A stretch of 25,609 bases of DNA, from IMG/VR virus record IMGVR_UViG_3300044972_000332, positions 1 to 25,609 of that record; one strand, 5' to 3'. A model generated the notes under the pieces. It did not search any database. It was not told the DNA's origin and saw nothing but the letters and a program-made list of their open reading frames with translations. The stretch is from a virus. Of this stretch, positions 18,199-25,609 are shown one piece after another. Made by a program: the position numbers and the translations under genes. The first letter of the stretch is position 1; every line of letters starts with the position of its first letter.

Positions 18199-18328
18199 CC
18201 CACAGACAGCAAGTTTTTGCAATTTCTGTATTTTTTTTTACATATAGGTTAACAAAACACTTTATTTGTTAACGTATAAGTTTACAAATATACCCCCGGG
18301 GGTATATAGACCCTGCTGTCAGTGTGGG
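18199..18328. other. Candidate replication origin: dyad-bounded AT-rich segment
   Basis: An imperfect inverted repeat (CCCACAGACAGCA at 18199-18211 and TGCTGTCAGTGTGGG at 18314-18328) encloses about 100 bp. The interior is very A+T rich with runs of T, a 9 bp inverted repeat GTTAACAAA/TTTGTTAAC (18248-18273) and a perfect 20 bp palindrome (18288-18307, centre CCCCCGGGGG). The layout of an AT-rich unwinding region beside tandem repeats, near the divergence point, fits an origin. A regulatory role is equally allowed by the data. Confidence 0.45.
18288..18307. promoter_or_regulatory. Perfect 20 bp palindrome with C5G5 centre
   Basis: The sequence is TATACCCCCGGGGGTATA plus one more pair (A/T) on each side. 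As RNA it would fold into a very short-looped stem. As DNA it is a strong dimeric binding site candidate. A 10 bp GGGGGCCCCC palindrome lies at 18192-18201, so two GC-only dyads flank the AT-rich part. Confidence 0.6.
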
Positions 18329-18384
18329 TATTTGTGACACCCTAACCTTCATAGTTTCAAAACTGTATACCTAAGTACTCATGT

Positions 18385-18496
<112 letters not shown>

Positions 18497-18537
18497 AAAC
18501 ACCGATTTTTGGGTCATATACCCCCCACCCTAAACTG

Positions 18538-18577
18538 GGGCACAAACAACCACATCCATGGGTAATTAGGGTTAGAC
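18538..18577 (+). promoter_or_regulatory. Leader upstream of the plus-strand unit (GGGCACAAACA type)
   Basis: The 40 bases before the first plus-strand ATG begin GGGCACAAACA, contain ATGGGTAATTAGG and end in a weak AGGG Shine-Dalgarno. A clearly related stretch, with the same GGGCACAAACA and ATGGGTGATTGG, lies at 21239-21279 before the next separated gene. The same 11-base word occurs on the minus strand at 13879-13889. This may be a promoter or leader signal. A mini-frame ATG GGT AAT TAG sits inside it. Confidence 0.5.
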
Positions 18578-19450
18578 ATGGGAATCGACGCACGTACCCC
18601 CATTCCCACCACTGCCGGATGGCAGTTAGCGAGGTTTATCAAACCCGGGGATGAGGTTTTTGATTACACGGGCCTGCCCGTCAAGGTTGTTTCTGTTCAG
18701 GAGTACACGCCGGTGGTGTGTCATAAGATCTGGACCAAGGACGGCCTGACGTTGGTAGTGGATAGCCGTACCGGCATTCCGGTGTACGACAGCAAGATAT
18801 TCCTCACACTGTCCAAGTGGGGGCGCAAGGTCCCGCCCAGAGAAGAGTACAGCCTTCCAATCTACGCGCCACAGAACCTAGCCACCATAGACACGGGCTG
18901 GTGCAGGATGCCAACGTGCTACCCGATTAAGCCAAGCGCCAAGCCGCTACCCCTCCACCCCTACGACATGGGGATGTGGATAGGGGACCCACACAGGGAC
19001 AGGCGCACCCACGTAACCTCCAAGCTGATCGAGGCATACGGCAAGATACCAGACCACATTCCCGAAGAATATTTGTTTGGATCCTTTGAGCAACGACTGG
19101 CTATACTCCGGGGGGTATGTGCCTCACGGCCAAAATGCCACAGCCGCATCTCGGCAAAGTTCAGGTTCAACATCAAGGACCTTAGGCTGTTCAGGTCAAT
19201 CCACAACCTGACAGAGTCCCTAGGCATACGCACAGAGATAGCACAACACCAACACCAGTACCACATGGTGTTTAGGACCAACCTCAAACTGGTCGAAGAC
19301 CAGACCCCTGTGCGTAGACCCCAGTACGAAGAGATGCGCAGGATTACCCACGTTACCAAAGTGGACATTAGGCCCTGCATGCACATCAAGACTGCGGACC
19401 CCAACAACACGTTTCTAGTTAGCGAAGGGTACCTGACAGTATGCCTATGA
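18578..19450 (+). CDS. Freestanding degenerate intein-like protein (Hint plus homing endonuclease)
   Basis: The 290-residue protein opens GIDARTPIPTTAGWQLARFI with KPGDEVFDYTG, the block A start of inteins of the (A/S)-x-D-T-P-I-P-T type that lack Cys1. Block B (GLTLVVDSRTGIPVY) lacks the usual T-x-x-H. The middle resembles a LAGLIDADG-type endonuclease (MGMWIGDPHRDRRTHVTS, IPEEYLFGSFEQRLAILRGV), but the second catalytic acidic block is replaced by CASRPKCHS. The end (DIRPCMHIKTADPNNTFLVS then EGYLTVCL) is block F with the Cys seen in class 3 inteins, and block G without the terminal His-Asn. So it spans an intein end to end, with no extein, and should not splice. It is coupled to the HNH gene by ATGA. 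Confidence 0.8.
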   Translation: MGIDARTPIPTTAGWQLARFIKPGDEVFDYTGLPVKVVSVQEYTPVVCHKIWTKDGLTLVVDSRTGIPVYDSKIFLTLSKWGRKVPPREEYSLPIYAPQNLATIDTGWCRMPTCYPIKPSAKPLPLHPYDMGMWIGDPHRDRRTHVTSKLIEAYGKIPDHIPEEYLFGSFEQRLAILRGVCASRPKCHSRISAKFRFNIKDLRLFRSIHNLTESLGIRTEIAQHQHQYHMVFRTNLKLVEDQTPVRRPQYEEMRRITHVTKVDIRPCMHIKTADPNNTFLVSEGYLTVCL

Positions 19451-19797
19451 ACACCTACTACGAGCAAAACCGGGACAAGGTACTAGCGTACCAAAGGAAA
19501 CGGCGTGCAGAAATGCCGGCCGAAAAAAAGGCCCGACTGTCTGAACAAAAACGCGCGGATAACTGGCAACGCAGGTACGGGCTAACACCCGAGCAAGTCT
19601 GGGCCATGGAAAAAGCACAGAATGGGTGTTGCGCAATATGCGCCAACAAGGTGGCACAATACCACATTGACCACTGCCACACAACCGGCAAGGTGAGGGG
19701 GCTACTGTGTGTTAACTGCAACAGGGGCCTCGGTGCGTTCCGTGACAACGTTCAAAACATGGAAAAAGCACTGGAGTACCTGCAAGCATGCCTATGA
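19447..19797 (+). CDS. Recombination endonuclease VII-type HNH protein
   Basis: The protein has 116 residues from ATG 19447, which overlaps the previous stop by ATGA; ATG 19441 is also open. A basic helix (YYEQNRDKVLAYQRKRRAEM) precedes YGLTPEQVWAMEKAQNGCCA and ICANKVAQYHIDHCHTTGKV then RGLLCVNCNRGLG. This is the endonuclease VII/HNH signature: two C-x-x-C zinc pairs, the catalytic H-x-D-H-C-H and G-K-V-R-G-L-L-C. Phage members resolve branched DNA or act as homing nucleases. The position between the intein relic and the terminase, with the same 12-base word at both ends, favours a homing insert. Confidence 0.92.
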   Translation: MNTYYEQNRDKVLAYQRKRRAEMPAEKKARLSEQKRADNWQRRYGLTPEQVWAMEKAQNGCCAICANKVAQYHIDHCHTTGKVRGLLCVNCNRGLGAFRDNVQNMEKALEYLQACL

Positions 19798-21233
19798 ACG
19801 ACACACAGCAAAAACTACTCAAGGCTTTTGCAGAACAGAACAAGGGATGGCCCAAGGAGCAACTGGACCTAGCCCTGTGGCGTGTGAGGTGGGAGCTAAC
19901 GGCACTACCGCACCAACAAGAGCCAGAGGACGGGGAGTATGACACGTTCTTACTTTTGGCCGGTCGAGGTTCGGGCAAGACGCACACCGCGTCCAACTGG
20001 CTAGGACTAAGGGCGGCGATCTACGACAAGACCCGCTGGTTGGTAACAGCCCCAACATCAAACGACATTCGCGCAACGTGCTTCGAGGGTGACTCAGGCT
20101 TGCTGAACATCATACCCTCCTCGCTGATCAAGGACTACAACAAGTCACTGTTTGAACTCACACTCAAGAACGGGAGCATGATCCGCGGCATCCCGGCGTC
20201 TGAGCCAGAGCGCTTCCGGGGTACACAGTGGCACGGCATGTGGGCAGACGAGTTGTGTGCGTTCGAGTACATCGACGACGCGTACGACCAGATTCAGTTC
20301 ACGTTGCGACTGACAGACCCGCGCATTGCTAGGGTACAGTCGATCATTACCACCACGCCCAAGCCGCTGGAACTAATCACAGACCTGAACGAGGGCAAGG
20401 TCGGCGGTGACGTGTACGTGTCAAGAGCCTCCAGCTACGACAACAGGTCAAACCTCTCCAGCACGTTCTTCAAACAACTTGAAGCCTACGAGGGCACAGA
20501 CCTAGGACGTCAGGAGATTTACGGCGAGATCTTGGACCCAGAGAACGCGGGTATTGTCAAGCGTAAATGGTTTAAGAGTTGGGCCGCGCACAAACCAACA
20601 CCGACCTTGGAGTACGTGCTGGTGTCGTACGACCCAGCCACCAGCGAAAAGACACACAACGACCCGACCGCGTGCATCGCGTTAGGTGTGTTCGAGCAAG
20701 ACGACTTTGCGACAAGTTGCATTTTGCTGGACGCATGGGACAACCACCTATCGTACCCTGAGTTACGACGCAAGGTGATCGAGGACTACAAGGAAGTTGT
20801 GTACGGCGCGGACAACACCTTTGCCAAGGGCAAGAAAACGGACCTGATTTTGATGGAAGATAAGTCCGCGGGTATCTCCCTCATTCAAGAACTACAGGCC
20901 GCGCACCTGCCGGTAAGGTCATACAACCCCGGAAGAGCCGACAAGGTGCAGAGGATGAACATTGTGGCGCCTCTGATTGCAAAAGGCCGGGTGTACGTGC
21001 CAGAGGACCCAGAAAATCCGGGTGAGGTGGCACCTTGGGCCAAGCGTTTCATCAGGCAGGTGTGTTCTTTCCCCGAAGCTAAAGGCCACGACGACTACGT
21101 TGACGCACTTTCACAGGCTCTGAGGGTCCTGCGCGACTCAGGTTGGCTTGAACTAGACCCATTGCCGGCGCGAGACTACGCACACGCGGATGATATTGCG
21201 CGAAACAGGGTCAATAACCCCTACGCCGCGTGA
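19794..21233 (+). CDS. terL: Terminase large subunit
   Basis: The protein has 479 residues from ATG 19794 (ATGA with the HNH stop; ATG 19788 is also open). It is the DNA-packaging motor. The ATPase domain has Walker A GRGSGKT (57-63), a Walker B-like GMWADE (D152, E153) and motif III TTTPKP (about 187-192). The RNase H-like nuclease domain has VSYDPA (D280), LILMEDKSAG (E355/D356) and GHDDYVDAL (D433, D434). It should dock on the portal, cut concatemers and pump DNA. A small terminase gene is not recognisable in the window. The frame is uninterrupted, so no intein splits it. Confidence 0.97.
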   Translation: MNDTQQKLLKAFAEQNKGWPKEQLDLALWRVRWELTALPHQQEPEDGEYDTFLLLAGRGSGKTHTASNWLGLRAAIYDKTRWLVTAPTSNDIRATCFEGDSGLLNIIPSSLIKDYNKSLFELTLKNGSMIRGIPASEPERFRGTQWHGMWADELCAFEYIDDAYDQIQFTLRLTDPRIARVQSIITTTPKPLELITDLNEGKVGGDVYVSRASSYDNRSNLSSTFFKQLEAYEGTDLGRQEIYGEILDPENAGIVKRKWFKSWAAHKPTPTLEYVLVSYDPATSEKTHNDPTACIALGVFEQDDFATSCILLDAWDNHLSYPELRRKVIEDYKEVVYGADNTFAKGKKTDLILMEDKSAGISLIQELQAAHLPVRSYNPGRADKVQRMNIVAPLIAKGRVYVPEDPENPGEVAPWAKRFIRQVCSFPEAKGHDDYVDALSQALRVLRDSGWLELDPLPARDYAHADDIARNRVNNPYAA

Positions 21234-21238
21234 TTTTC

Positions 21239-21279
21239 GGGCACAAACACCCTCATTTATGGGTGATTGGTTATAGGAG
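21239..21279 (+). promoter_or_regulatory. Second GGGCACAAACA-type leader
   Basis: The 41 bases resemble the leader at 18538-18577 (GGGCACAAACA, then ATGGGTGATTGG). CACCC and GGGTG around TCATTTAT form a small hairpin, and AGGAGG follows directly for the next gene. The location, just after the terminase, suggests re-initiation of transcription or a conserved leader. Confidence 0.5.
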
Positions 21280-21288
21280 GCCCCTTGA

Positions 21289-21486
21289 ATGCACAGTTCA
21301 TCGCACGCAAAAGAGATCAGGCAGTGTGGTTGTCAGATGTGTCGCTATATCCGAGGACGAAGCGAGTCATATTCTGTCTGGGGCAAGGTTAGAGCAGGGT
21401 ATCGGAGCATGTTGAAAGACATTGTTAAGGGCGGCGACCTTGAAAACTACAACAAAATTTTGAAAAACCGAGATTACGATGCTTAA
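21289..21486 (+). CDS. Hypothetical protein with Cys cluster, 65 residues
   Basis: AGGAGG is eight bases before ATG 21289. The protein has QCGCQMCRYIRGRSE near the N-terminus, where three cysteines could form part of a metal site, then a helical end (GKVRAGYRSMLKDIVKGGDL, ENYNKILKNRDYDA). Its last eight bases overlap the start of the next gene. The location after terL suggests a head or packaging accessory, but the sequence does not show it. Confidence 0.8.
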   Translation: MHSSSHAKEIRQCGCQMCRYIRGRSESYSVWGKVRAGYRSMLKDIVKGGDLENYNKILKNRDYDA

Positions 21487-23146
21487 TCCAATTAAAACAC
21501 CGACACAAATGATGTACGAACAAGCAGGCATCCCTCATTACGGTACCGGCGGTAAAACTGGCGTGGTTGAGCAGTTTGCAAGCCGAATTCAAGACGCAAT
21601 TCGCAAATATACAAAAGCGGTGGGCAAACCACCGTCACCAGAAGAAGTAAAACAGCTAGAGGACCACATTCGGTCCCTTTCTCAGCCGACAGGCAACGCA
21701 CCACAAACGATGGCGCGCACACAACAACAAACACCGTTCTCAAACCAGCTTGTTGACGCAACAGGCCGTCCATATCAAGCGGTAACAACACCAGAAGGCC
21801 GCACAATCACACCAGAGCGCGCCAAGGGTGTAGCAACACGCGAGTCAGTGGGTCCTTACCAAGATTTACCAAGCCAGTTTGGTATGTCACCCGCAAACAT
21901 CAAGGCGCGTGCATACCCCAAGGGTCAGTTTCTAAACGCGTTCCCTGAAGACGAGTTCATGTCGATGGCCAACACGGGCCGCACAGGCAACCGCACATGG
22001 AACAAGTCATTCACACCCTCAACAGAAGAGTTGGCAACGCGCCAGCAGTTGGGTGAAGAGGCGATGGACCTGTCAGACGACGCAATGGGTGGTCTTGATG
22101 CCATTCGTATGACCGAGGGTGACATTCCGCAGATGACCAGCGCCAGCGAGCCGTTTGCCACACGCGCGGCGTCAATGGAAGCCCCCGGTCTGGACAAACT
22201 GACAGACGAGATGTTGTTGGGCAAGCACGGTGCCTTGGTGGACAAGGTGGTTGCGGACTTCAAAGCCCGCGGCATTGACCCAGACCAAGAAGACATTGTG
22301 AACGCGATCAACGCAATGATCAACCCCATGCGCCACAACTACACCGGCATGAACCCGATTGCCCAACGCCCTGTGCAGGGCCGTGGCCCCGCAACGGCAG
22401 AGATGCAATCATGGCGCGACGAGGCCCGCATGTCTGGTCTGCCAGAGACGGTGGTGACTAAGCACCCAGATGATTGGAAAGCACAACACCAGCGCGATTA
22501 TTTGCTGGACACAGCCCCCGAGCAACGCGCACCGTTTGCGCAAGACTGGCAGATGCAAGAGTTGGAAGACAAGCGCCGCCGTGCGGTGCAGGGTAAAGCC
22601 GCAGGCGGCATGATGTACTCTCCACGCGACATGCAGGCCGAGATGATGGTCCGCGGTTACGCAGGCGGTGGTTACACACAAGAACAACAACCTTCAATGG
22701 AAGAATTAACAAGCTACATTCGTGAAGGTCGCAGTCAATTTCCAGATTCACTTACCGAAGTGATGATGCGCAACGCCGAAAAGGCACGAACAGAATATGA
22801 GGCGCGCGAGCCAAGAATGTCTGAGTACGAACCAACACCACGCGAACGTATTTCATCATTAGGAAGCGGCATGCTTGAAAAAGTAGGCATTCGTCGTCCT
22901 ATTGCACGACGTGCGGCAGACACTATTGTTGGAGGCCCATCAAGCAACATCCCCGGAGGTTGGGGCGCAATGGACGTTGCCGCTTTTGCTAACCCCGCTG
23001 TTGCCATGATGCAAGCACCAATGTTTGCCGCTGAAGCAGGACAAAATTACCGACAAGGCAACTACGGCGGAGCGGCCATGAGCGCGCTAGGCGCACTGCC
23101 TCTCGTAGGACCAATTCGTAAAGCATACAAAGGCTTTAACCAATAA
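21479..23146 (+). CDS. Large unrecognised protein between terminase and portal, 555 residues
   Basis: No known domain is recognised. The first ~120 residues are Gln/Pro/Thr-rich and probably disordered (QPTGNAPQTMARTQQQTPFS). The middle (about 120-370) is acidic with many Met, Asp and Ala. Residues ~375-400 have Gly-rich turns (KAAGGMMYSPRDMQAEMMVR and GYAGGGYTQE). The last 60 are hydrophobic and Ala/Gly-rich (FANPAVAMMQAPMFAAEAGQ, GGAAMSALGALPLVGPIRKA), which resembles ends of phage internal or ejection proteins. The two ends use more A+T than the middle, hinting at mosaic origin. A minor head or internal virion protein is a position-based guess. The stop overlaps the portal start (TAATG). 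Confidence 0.85.
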   Translation: MLNPIKTPTQMMYEQAGIPHYGTGGKTGVVEQFASRIQDAIRKYTKAVGKPPSPEEVKQLEDHIRSLSQPTGNAPQTMARTQQQTPFSNQLVDATGRPYQAVTTPEGRTITPERAKGVATRESVGPYQDLPSQFGMSPANIKARAYPKGQFLNAFPEDEFMSMANTGRTGNRTWNKSFTPSTEELATRQQLGEEAMDLSDDAMGGLDAIRMTEGDIPQMTSASEPFATRAASMEAPGLDKLTDEMLLGKHGALVDKVVADFKARGIDPDQEDIVNAINAMINPMRHNYTGMNPIAQRPVQGRGPATAEMQSWRDEARMSGLPETVVTKHPDDWKAQHQRDYLLDTAPEQRAPFAQDWQMQELEDKRRRAVQGKAAGGMMYSPRDMQAEMMVRGYAGGGYTQEQQPSMEELTSYIREGRSQFPDSLTEVMMRNAEKARTEYEAREPRMSEYEPTPRERISSLGSGMLEKVGIRRPIARRAADTIVGGPSSNIPGGWGAMDVAAFANPAVAMMQAPMFAAEAGQNYRQGNYGGAAMSALGALPLVGPIRKAYKGFNQ

Positions 23147-25609
23147 TGCAACCAATCATTCCACTCCAAAAGGGCGGTAACCTGTCCGCGTTGTCGTACG
23201 CTGAAAACGAGACAACGAAAGAAGTAGACACGGACAAAGAAATCCAAGATTTGGCCGAGGCGCTTGACATCGACATTGACGATGTAGAGTCTGAGGTCAT
23301 TGAGTTGGAAGATGGATCTGTTGTGGTAAACATGACAGAGGTGGAGAAGCCTTCACAGAACCCAGAGTTCTATGCCAACTTGGCCGAAGAGATGGACGAG
23401 TCCATCCTTGACGGTTTAGCGTCTGAGTACCTTGACCTGATTGAGGTGGACCGCGAGTCCCGCAAACAGCGTGACAAGCAGTATGAAGAGGGCATCCGCC
23501 GCACAGGTCTGGGCAACGACGCCCCCGGTGGCGCAACGTTCGACGGCGCGTCCAAGGTGGTTCACCCCATCATGGCAGAGGCTTGTGTGGACTTTGCGGC
23601 AAACGCCTGCAAAGAGTTGTTGCCGGCAGACGGATTGGTGCGCACGTACATCAAGGGCAAGGCTGACCAAACTCGTTTGGACACAGCACAACGTAAAGCC
23701 AACTTCCTGAACTGGCAGTTGACAGAGCAGGTTGAAGAGTACCGCGACGAGATGGAGCAGTTGTTTACACAGCTTCCCCTTGGCGGCTCACAGTATCTCA
23801 AATGGAGATGGGACAAGGACCTGAACCGCCCAGTGCCAGAGTGGGTTCCAATTGACAACGTGCTGTTGCCTTTTGCGTCTACAAATTTTTACTCAGCCGC
23901 GCGTGTTACAGAACAGCAAGACATCACCGAAGATATGTTCAAGCAACGTATCGAAGTTGGTGAGTACCGCGACATTGAGCTATACACCTCTGACCTGTTG
24001 CCTGAGAACCAGACACAGTCTAAAAAGGCCAACGACAAAATTGAAGGTCTAACAGAGCCAACGAAGAACGTAGACGGTTTGCGCCGCGTGTACGAAATTA
24101 CCGCGTTCTTGCGTTTGGAAGACGACCCTCTGACAAAAGGCGCACGTGCGCCGTATGTTATGACGGTGGACGAGATTTCAAGCAAGGTGGTTGCACTGTA
24201 CCGTAATTGGCAGTCTGGTGACCTGCGCATGCGCAAGCTGGATTGGATGGTCGAGTACAAGTTTATTCCATGGCGCGGCGCTTATGCGATTGGTATGCCA
24301 CACCTGATTGGTGGCCTCTCAGCGGCACTGACTGGTTCATTGCGCGCGTTGATGGACTCAGCGCACGTGAACAACAGCCAGACAATGTTGAAGCTAAAAG
24401 GCGGACGCATTGGTGGACAGACAGACCGCATTGAACCAACTCAGGTCGTAGAGATCGAGGGTTCACCCGGCGTGGACGACGTGCGTAAGTTGGCCATGCC
24501 ACTGCCGTTCAACCCACCGTCTTCTGTGCTGTACAACCTGTTAGGTTGGTTAACAGACGCGGCTAAAGGTGTTGTGAAGACCAGCGAAGGCCGTATTGCC
24601 GACGCGGGTAGCAACACACCAGTTGGCACAACACAGGCGTTGATCGAGCAGGGTTCTAAAGTATTCTCAAGCATTCACGCGCGACTGCACCGCAGTCAGG
24701 CTAAGAGCTTGCAGGTCTTGTCACGTATCAACCACTGGTACTTGGAAGACATGGACAACCAGTCCGGTGCCGAGATCGCGGTTGAGGACTTTGAAGACAA
24801 CTCAGACGTCAGCCCGATCTCTGACCCTAACATCTTCAGCGAAACACAGCGCCTGACGCAGGCTCAACTGGTAATGCAGTTGGCAGACAAGGCGCCGCAG
24901 TTGTACAACGTGCGGGAAGCGCACATGCGCGTGATGAAGTTGATGAAGGTGCCTGACATTGAGAAGGTCATGCCTAACCCACAGGGCTCGGTTGAAAGCA
25001 ACCCTGCACTGGAGAACGTTCAGATGACAATGGGCCACGCGGCGGCCGCGTTCCCAGACCAGAGCCACATTGACCACCTGAAGGTGCACTTGGCGTACAT
25101 GATGGACCCTGCGTACGGCGGCAACCCACTCATTGGCCCCGGTGTGACGCCTTTGATGTTGGAGCACATCAAGCAACACCTGACACTGCACTACTTGCAG
25201 TCGATGCGCAACTACGTGTCACACGCCGCGGGTGGCAAAGACTCGTTCAAGTTGAACGAAGAGCGCAAGCTGGACCTAGCCGCCCAAGAGGCGCTGGCAA
25301 TGGCCGCGCAGTTGGTCAACCAAGACGCGCAGAAGACATTCGAGGGCATCACGCCAATTATTCAGCAGTTGGTGCAACAGATGCAACAGGCCAAGCAGAC
25401 CCAGATGCAGTCAGCGGCGATGGCAGACCCAACGTCTCAGGCACTCATCCAGACACAGATGGCCGAGACAAAGCGCAAGACAGAAGAGGCGCAGGCCAGA
25501 TTCCAGTTGGAGCGCGAGAAGATGCAGGCCGAGATGGCAGACAAGGTGCGCGACATGCAGGCCAAGTTGGCAGAGATCCAAGCCAAGATGGGACTACAGC
25601 AACAGTTGG
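23146..25609 (+). CDS. Portal protein (C-terminus cut by window end)
   Basis: 821 residues are visible with no stop. After an acidic lead of ~95 residues, the characteristic block GATFDGASKVVHPIMAEACV, DFAANACKELLPADG follows. Then come FLNWQLTEQVEEYRDEMEQL, TQLPLGGSQYLKW, VPIDNVLLPFASTNFYSAAR and MPHLIGGLSAALTGSLRALM, the blocks typical of p19-type phage portals. The last ~120 residues are Gln/Met/Ala-rich coiled coil (QQLVQQMQQAKQTQMQ). The protein forms the dodecameric DNA gate of the head and docks the terminase. The ATG shares one base with the preceding TAA. Its length is greater than many portals because of the acidic head and the coiled tail. Confidence 0.93.
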   Translation, partial: MQPIIPLQKGGNLSALSYAENETTKEVDTDKEIQDLAEALDIDIDDVESEVIELEDGSVVVNMTEVEKPSQNPEFYANLAEEMDESILDGLASEYLDLIEVDRESRKQRDKQYEEGIRRTGLGNDAPGGATFDGASKVVHPIMAEACVDFAANACKELLPADGLVRTYIKGKADQTRLDTAQRKANFLNWQLTEQVEEYRDEMEQLFTQLPLGGSQYLKWRWDKDLNRPVPEWVPIDNVLLPFASTNFYSAARVTEQQDITEDMFKQRIEVGEYRDIELYTSDLLPENQTQSKKANDKIEGLTEPTKNVDGLRRVYEITAFLRLEDDPLTKGARAPYVMTVDEISSKVVALYRNWQSGDLRMRKLDWMVEYKFIPWRGAYAIGMPHLIGGLSAALTGSLRALMDSAHVNNSQTMLKLKGGRIGGQTDRIEPTQVVEIEGSPGVDDVRKLAMPLPFNPPSSVLYNLLGWLTDAAKGVVKTSEGRIADAGSNTPVGTTQALIEQGSKVFSSIHARLHRSQAKSLQVLSRINHWYLEDMDNQSGAEIAVEDFEDNSDVSPISDPNIFSETQRLTQAQLVMQLADKAPQLYNVREAHMRVMKLMKVPDIEKVMPNPQGSVESNPALENVQMTMGHAAAAFPDQSHIDHLKVHLAYMMDPAYGGNPLIGPGVTPLMLEHIKQHLTLHYLQSMRNYVSHAAGGKDSFKLNEERKLDLAAQEALAMAAQLVNQDAQKTFEGITPIIQQLVQQMQQAKQTQMQSAAMADPTSQALIQTQMAETKRKTEEAQARFQLEREKMQAEMADKVRDMQAKLAEIQAKMGLQQQL

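Noticed and set aside
18961-19467. 168-residue minus-strand frame opposite the intein-like gene
   Set aside because: It is antisense to clear Hint motifs and has no RBS or family features.
19794-21233. Intein or frameshift inside the terminase
   Set aside because: All ATPase and nuclease motifs occur in order in one open frame of normal length.

Overview
This window is part of a tailed double-stranded DNA bacteriophage genome (Caudoviricetes). The evidence is a large terminase, a portal protein, a phage primase-helicase, very tight gene packing with ATGA/TGATG stop-start overlaps, and dozens of proteins under 100 residues. Strong Shine-Dalgarno sites and a sigma-70-type factor point to a Gram-negative, probably proteobacterial, host. 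The host cannot be named from the sequence, and no tRNA, CRISPR or transposon was seen.

Layout: everything from 17597 down to base 1 is coded on the minus strand, and everything from 18578 to the end on the plus strand. The two arms diverge from a roughly 980 bp non-coding hub (17598-18577). The hub holds a 43 bp dyad array, a six-unit array with mostly 32 bp periods, an AT-rich dyad-bounded segment that could be an origin, and a hairpin with a 27-T tract.

Minus arm, distal part (1-8801): replication and recombination genes (SNF2-type helicase, HNH-like protein, VRR-NUC nuclease, HEXXH protein, 771-residue primase-helicase). These are followed by a tandem 2-oxoglutarate oxygenase, small membrane proteins, a secreted Rap1a/Tai-like protein, and a sigma factor that has regions 2 and 3 but no region 4. 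This block begins just after a second copy of the 27-nt homopolymer hairpin (8816-8930), placed in the same sense relative to its downstream gene as the copy in the hub.

Minus arm, proximal part (8954-17597): about 32 small, probably early genes. Those from 8954 to 11127 are mostly coupled by ATGA overlaps. Those from 11390 to 17597 are largely separate cassettes, each with a strong ribosome binding site. Eight copies of a conserved repeat with core AATTCACCCCCAATTGACC and five copies of an 8 bp-stem hairpin separate them. Recognisable members are a papain-like peptidase candidate and a Cys-rich phage protein; the others are conserved or orphan hypotheticals.

Plus arm (18578-25609): a freestanding degenerate intein-like (Hint plus homing endonuclease) protein, an endonuclease VII-type HNH protein apparently inserted seamlessly before the terminase, the large terminase, two unknown proteins and a portal protein cut by the window end. 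This is the packaging and head module, presumably expressed late.

The most notable observations are the two sense-oriented 27-nt homopolymer hairpins alongside a region-4-less sigma factor, the repeat-bounded cassette array, the dyad array that also fits the sigma-54 promoter pattern, the tandem oxygenase, and the intein relic with its HNH neighbour.
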